From the NCBI GenBank assembly GCA_025350385.1, contig JANXXZ010000163.1:1-7889 (forward strand): a DNA stretch of 7,889 bases. Reading direction: 5' to 3'. Source of the stretch: Bacteroidales bacterium. Its GTDB lineage: Bacteria; Bacteroidota; Bacteroidia; Bacteroidales; UBA4417. Shown piece after piece: positions 6,217-7,889 of the stretch. Position 1 is the stretch's first letter. Each line of letters starts with the position of its first letter. The position numbers and the translations under genes were made by a program. The notes below the pieces were generated by a model. It worked only from the letters and a program-made list of their open reading frames with translations. It had not been told where the DNA came from and ran no database searches.

Positions 6217-7320
6217 TCAATGACCCAGTTTATACAGCGCAAAAGCATACGCTCCAACGCTCACAGCTTTTGAAGTTCCCAGCTGCGAAATGCCCACACC
6301 CACCCTTTGCAGAGGGTCATAACTTATGGAGAGGCTGGTTCCCGGGATTGGAATTGTTTTAGCCTGTCCTTTCAGGAAAGCTGCCTTTTGGGTCACATCC
6401 TCCAGGTTGAAAGCGGTAAGTTCTGTCCGGCATAGAGGATTGCCTTGAATATTGCACAATGGGTTATTCATTTCAGCCACTAAATCAGGCAATATCAGGT
6501 CATAAGCACCCGAAAGACCTCCTCCTATCACCACCAGTGAGTCGAGGAGGGTGATGGCATTTGCCAGAGCATCGCCTGCATTTTCAGCAAGTTGTCTCCA
6601 TGCTTCCCTGGCAGCCTCCACGTTACCGGCAATCTCACCTTTGGCAATACCACAGATCACCCTGGGTTCAGGAGCATTTTCGATGGGGATTCCTGCTTTC
6701 ATGGCATAAACCCGGCGTACGGCACGAATTGACACCCCTTCTTCGGCATAGGCATGGGGATGGAGTTTTGACCGTTCAGCCCATATTTCGGCACCGGCCG
6801 AATTATCGCCCAGGAACAGCTTCCCATCAATCACCAGCCCTCCACCGAAACCGGTGCCAAGGGTAATCCCAAACAGGTTTTTGTATCTTTTGGGATTACC
6901 TGCATTTTCAAGTTCCTTGTTGATTGAAGGGAGCAGGCCGGCTATGGCTTCACCGTAAACAAAAAGATCGCCGTCGTTATTTATGAATGTTGGGATTCCA
7001 AAATGATACTGCAACATAGGTCCCAAGGCCACCCCTCCCCGGAAAGTGGGGAGGTTTTTCAAATCTCCGATAATGCCGTTTGGATAATCGGCAGGACCCG
7101 GAAAAGCAAAACTTATGGCTACCGGTGAATCTGGGAGACGGGCTTTGACCTGTTCAAAACCGGAAGTTATAGTCTGAAGCACCTGGTTGAGATTTTCGCC
7201 ATGGGCAGACAGATGGATAGGCTCTAAGATTTCTTCCCCTGCCTGGGCTGCAGAAAAAACGAAATTGGTTCCTCCTGCGTCCAGGGTCATTACAATGCGA
7301 TTGTCGGTTTTATAAGGCAT
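6217..7320 (-). CDS. ROK-family sugar kinase-like protein lacking the canonical zinc motif
   Basis: Seen: 367 residues, cytoplasmic, no signal peptide. The N-terminal phosphate loop is LDAGGTN (13-19). INNDGDLFVYGE (113-124) carries the expected catalytic base D116 of ROK kinases. LGTGFGGGLVIDGKL (153-167) is the second phosphate/ATP-binding motif, and VVIGGGLSG (263-271) the adenosine-binding motif. Known: ROK proteins phosphorylate hexoses such as glucose or N-acetylglucosamine with ATP, or act as regulators when fused to a DNA-binding domain; none is present here. Odd: the usual GE-I/L-GH plus CxCGxxGC zinc block is replaced. E178 is kept, but the sugar-contacting His position reads Ala181 (AEIWAE), and the zinc cysteines are absent, with LHPHAYAEEGVSIRAV at 186-201 instead. 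It is also longer than typical ROK kinases of about 300 residues, with extra sequence at about 129-146 and 305-345. Inferred: a sugar kinase of a divergent subfamily, or a non-catalytic relative. It is divergent from the ugd-type gene; the start at 7320 fits the beta-strand preceding LDAGGTN. Confidence 0.88.
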   Translation of the reverse strand: MPYKTDNRIVMTLDAGGTNFVFSAAQAGEEILEPIHLSAHGENLNQVLQTITSGFEQVKARLPDSPVAISFAFPGPADYPNGIIGDLKNLPTFRGGVALGPMLQYHFGIPTFINNDGDLFVYGEAIAGLLPSINKELENAGNPKRYKNLFGITLGTGFGGGLVIDGKLFLGDNSAGAEIWAERSKLHPHAYAEEGVSIRAVRRVYAMKAGIPIENAPEPRVICGIAKGEIAGNVEAAREAWRQLAENAGDALANAITLLDSLVVIGGGLSGAYDLILPDLVAEMNNPLCNIQGNPLCRTELTAFNLEDVTQKAAFLKGQAKTIPIPGTSLSISYDPLQRVGVGISQLGTSKAVSVGAYAFALYKLGH

Positions 7321-7841
7321 ATAATATGTTATTGAATTATCCGGAAGAATGTAGAGGGTAAATTTACGATTATGATTTGAAATGCCTTCGAAAATTTAGG
7401 AGAAGTATCAATGTAGTTGAAATCCCTGCTGCAATGAATTCCGGTATTCTAAAATCACTGACTTTAAGTATTTGGCAAAACGGATAAACAGTTGTAACGA
7501 AATTCAAAACAGCCCATTCACCTGGCGGTTATATGGTTTTGTGAAGAATTCATGAAAAACAGATGAACCAAGAATATTCAGATTCAACTTGTCATATCTG
7601 AATTATCTGATGCTGTTACCAACCGACACAACCAAGCCAGCAATTCACTGATCAAGATATTTTTCAACGAGAAGCAAAGGCGTCAAATTATTTACCAATA
7701 TATTCGCACCTTTGCATAAGATTGGTCATTAAAAAACAAAAGTTTTTCAGAGGATATCCACCAATATAAGGTTGAACAGAATAAGGAGGCTACTCTGATC
7801 ATAAATGAAGACTTGCTATAATTTACTAAAGCATAATACTC
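7321..7841. other. 521-bp intergenic region between divergent ROK and ugd-type genes
   Basis: AT-rich with no credible gene on either strand. It contains a weak minus-strand -7 candidate for the ROK gene, TAAATTTA at 7359-7366, with the final G missing. It also has an 8-bp inverted repeat ATTCAGAT/ATCTGAAT (7576-7583 and 7596-7603, 12-nt loop, no T tract), a plus-strand promoter candidate at 7707-7714 and an AAGGAGG at 7783-7789. A 9-bp direct repeat ACCAATATA occurs at 7694-7702 and 7760-7768. None identifies a known riboswitch or RNA family. Confidence 0.5.
7707..7714 (+). promoter_or_regulatory. Putative -7 promoter element for the ugd-type gene
   Basis: CACCTTTG differs from TAnnTTTG only at the first base, with TTCGCACCTTTGCA context common for this phylum's promoters. 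No TTTG lies at the -33 position. Initiation near 7720 would give a leader of about 120 nt before the ATG at 7842, which is long for a plain leader. Confidence 0.35.
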
Positions 7842-7889
7842 ATGAAAGTTGTAATTGTTGGAAGCGGATATGTCGGCCTGGTAACGGGG
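7842..7889 (+). CDS. ugd: UDP-glucose/GDP-mannose dehydrogenase family, N-terminus only (runs off right edge)
   Basis: Only 16 codons are visible, reading MKVVIVGSGYVGLVTG. This is the first beta-strand and dinucleotide-binding GxGYVG loop that opens nucleotide-sugar 6-dehydrogenases, most often UDP-glucose 6-dehydrogenase. Known: these cytoplasmic enzymes oxidise UDP-glucose with two NAD+ to UDP-glucuronate, or GDP-mannose and UDP-HexNAc equivalents, for capsule, exopolysaccharide or LPS sugars. The substrate cannot be decided from this fragment. The ATG at 7842 is the natural start because the strand begins directly after it; no Shine-Dalgarno is at the right distance, as is usual in this phylum. 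It may open a polysaccharide locus lying outside the window. Confidence 0.8.
   Translation, partial: MKVVIVGSGYVGLVTG

Noticed and set aside
7576..7603. 8-bp inverted repeat ATTCAGAT/ATCTGAAT considered as a terminator
   Set aside because: AT-rich stem, 12-nt loop and no T tract on either strand, and no gene ends next to it.
7805..7889. Possible small plus-strand gene starting MKTCYNLLKHN
   Set aside because: It overlaps the ugd-type start out of frame, the Shine-Dalgarno is 15 nt away and the composition shows no family resemblance.

Overview
The window looks like a chromosomal segment of a Bacteroidota bacterium. Evidence: two proteins end in type IX secretion system (T9SS) type A sorting tails. 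Peptidase C25 (gingipain-type) and Omp28-type domains are typical of the phylum. Several upstream regions carry the Bacteroidota -7 promoter motif TAnnTTTG, and gene starts lie in A-rich leaders without Shine-Dalgarno sequences. Genus cannot be told from this; an anaerobic or aquatic polymer- or protein-degrading member is an inference.

Layout. Four genes lie on the minus strand and one begins on the plus strand at the right edge. From right to left in the minus direction: a ROK-family sugar kinase-like protein (6217-7320); a secreted M14 zinc carboxypeptidase with a T9SS tail (3679-5979); a large secreted multidomain protein with an adhesin-like domain, an Omp28/thioredoxin-like domain with a CAPC motif, an Ig-like domain and a T9SS tail (1386-3515); and the N-terminal 347 residues of a C25 gingipain-type protease that runs off the left edge (1-1041). 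At 7842 a plus-strand gene starts whose first 16 codons read as the Rossmann N-terminus of a UDP-glucose/GDP-mannose dehydrogenase (ugd type); it is divergent from the ROK gene across a 521-bp gap.

How they fit together. The three left-hand genes all encode exported proteins: an endopeptidase precursor, a probable surface/adhesin redox-fold protein and an exopeptidase. Together they look like a surface proteolysis set delivered by the T9SS. They are co-oriented but separated by 163 and 344 bp. A clear intrinsic terminator follows the middle gene, and -7 motifs precede the middle and upstream genes, so they are probably separate transcription units. The ROK kinase and the nucleotide-sugar dehydrogenase belong to sugar metabolism and have no evident link to the protease set.

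Non-coding regions worth attention: a 237-bp gap (5980-6216) holding short degenerate period-7 repeats and a dyad next to the M14 promoter; a full-consensus promoter (TTTG-N17-TATCTTTG) at 1223-1251 facing away from every annotated gene nearby; and the AT-rich 521-bp gap before the ugd-type gene. I saw no tRNA, rRNA, CRISPR array or insertion sequence. I did not find convincing evidence of a wholly new system; the most unusual items are the composite Omp28 protein, the zinc-motif-less ROK protein and the outward-facing promoter.
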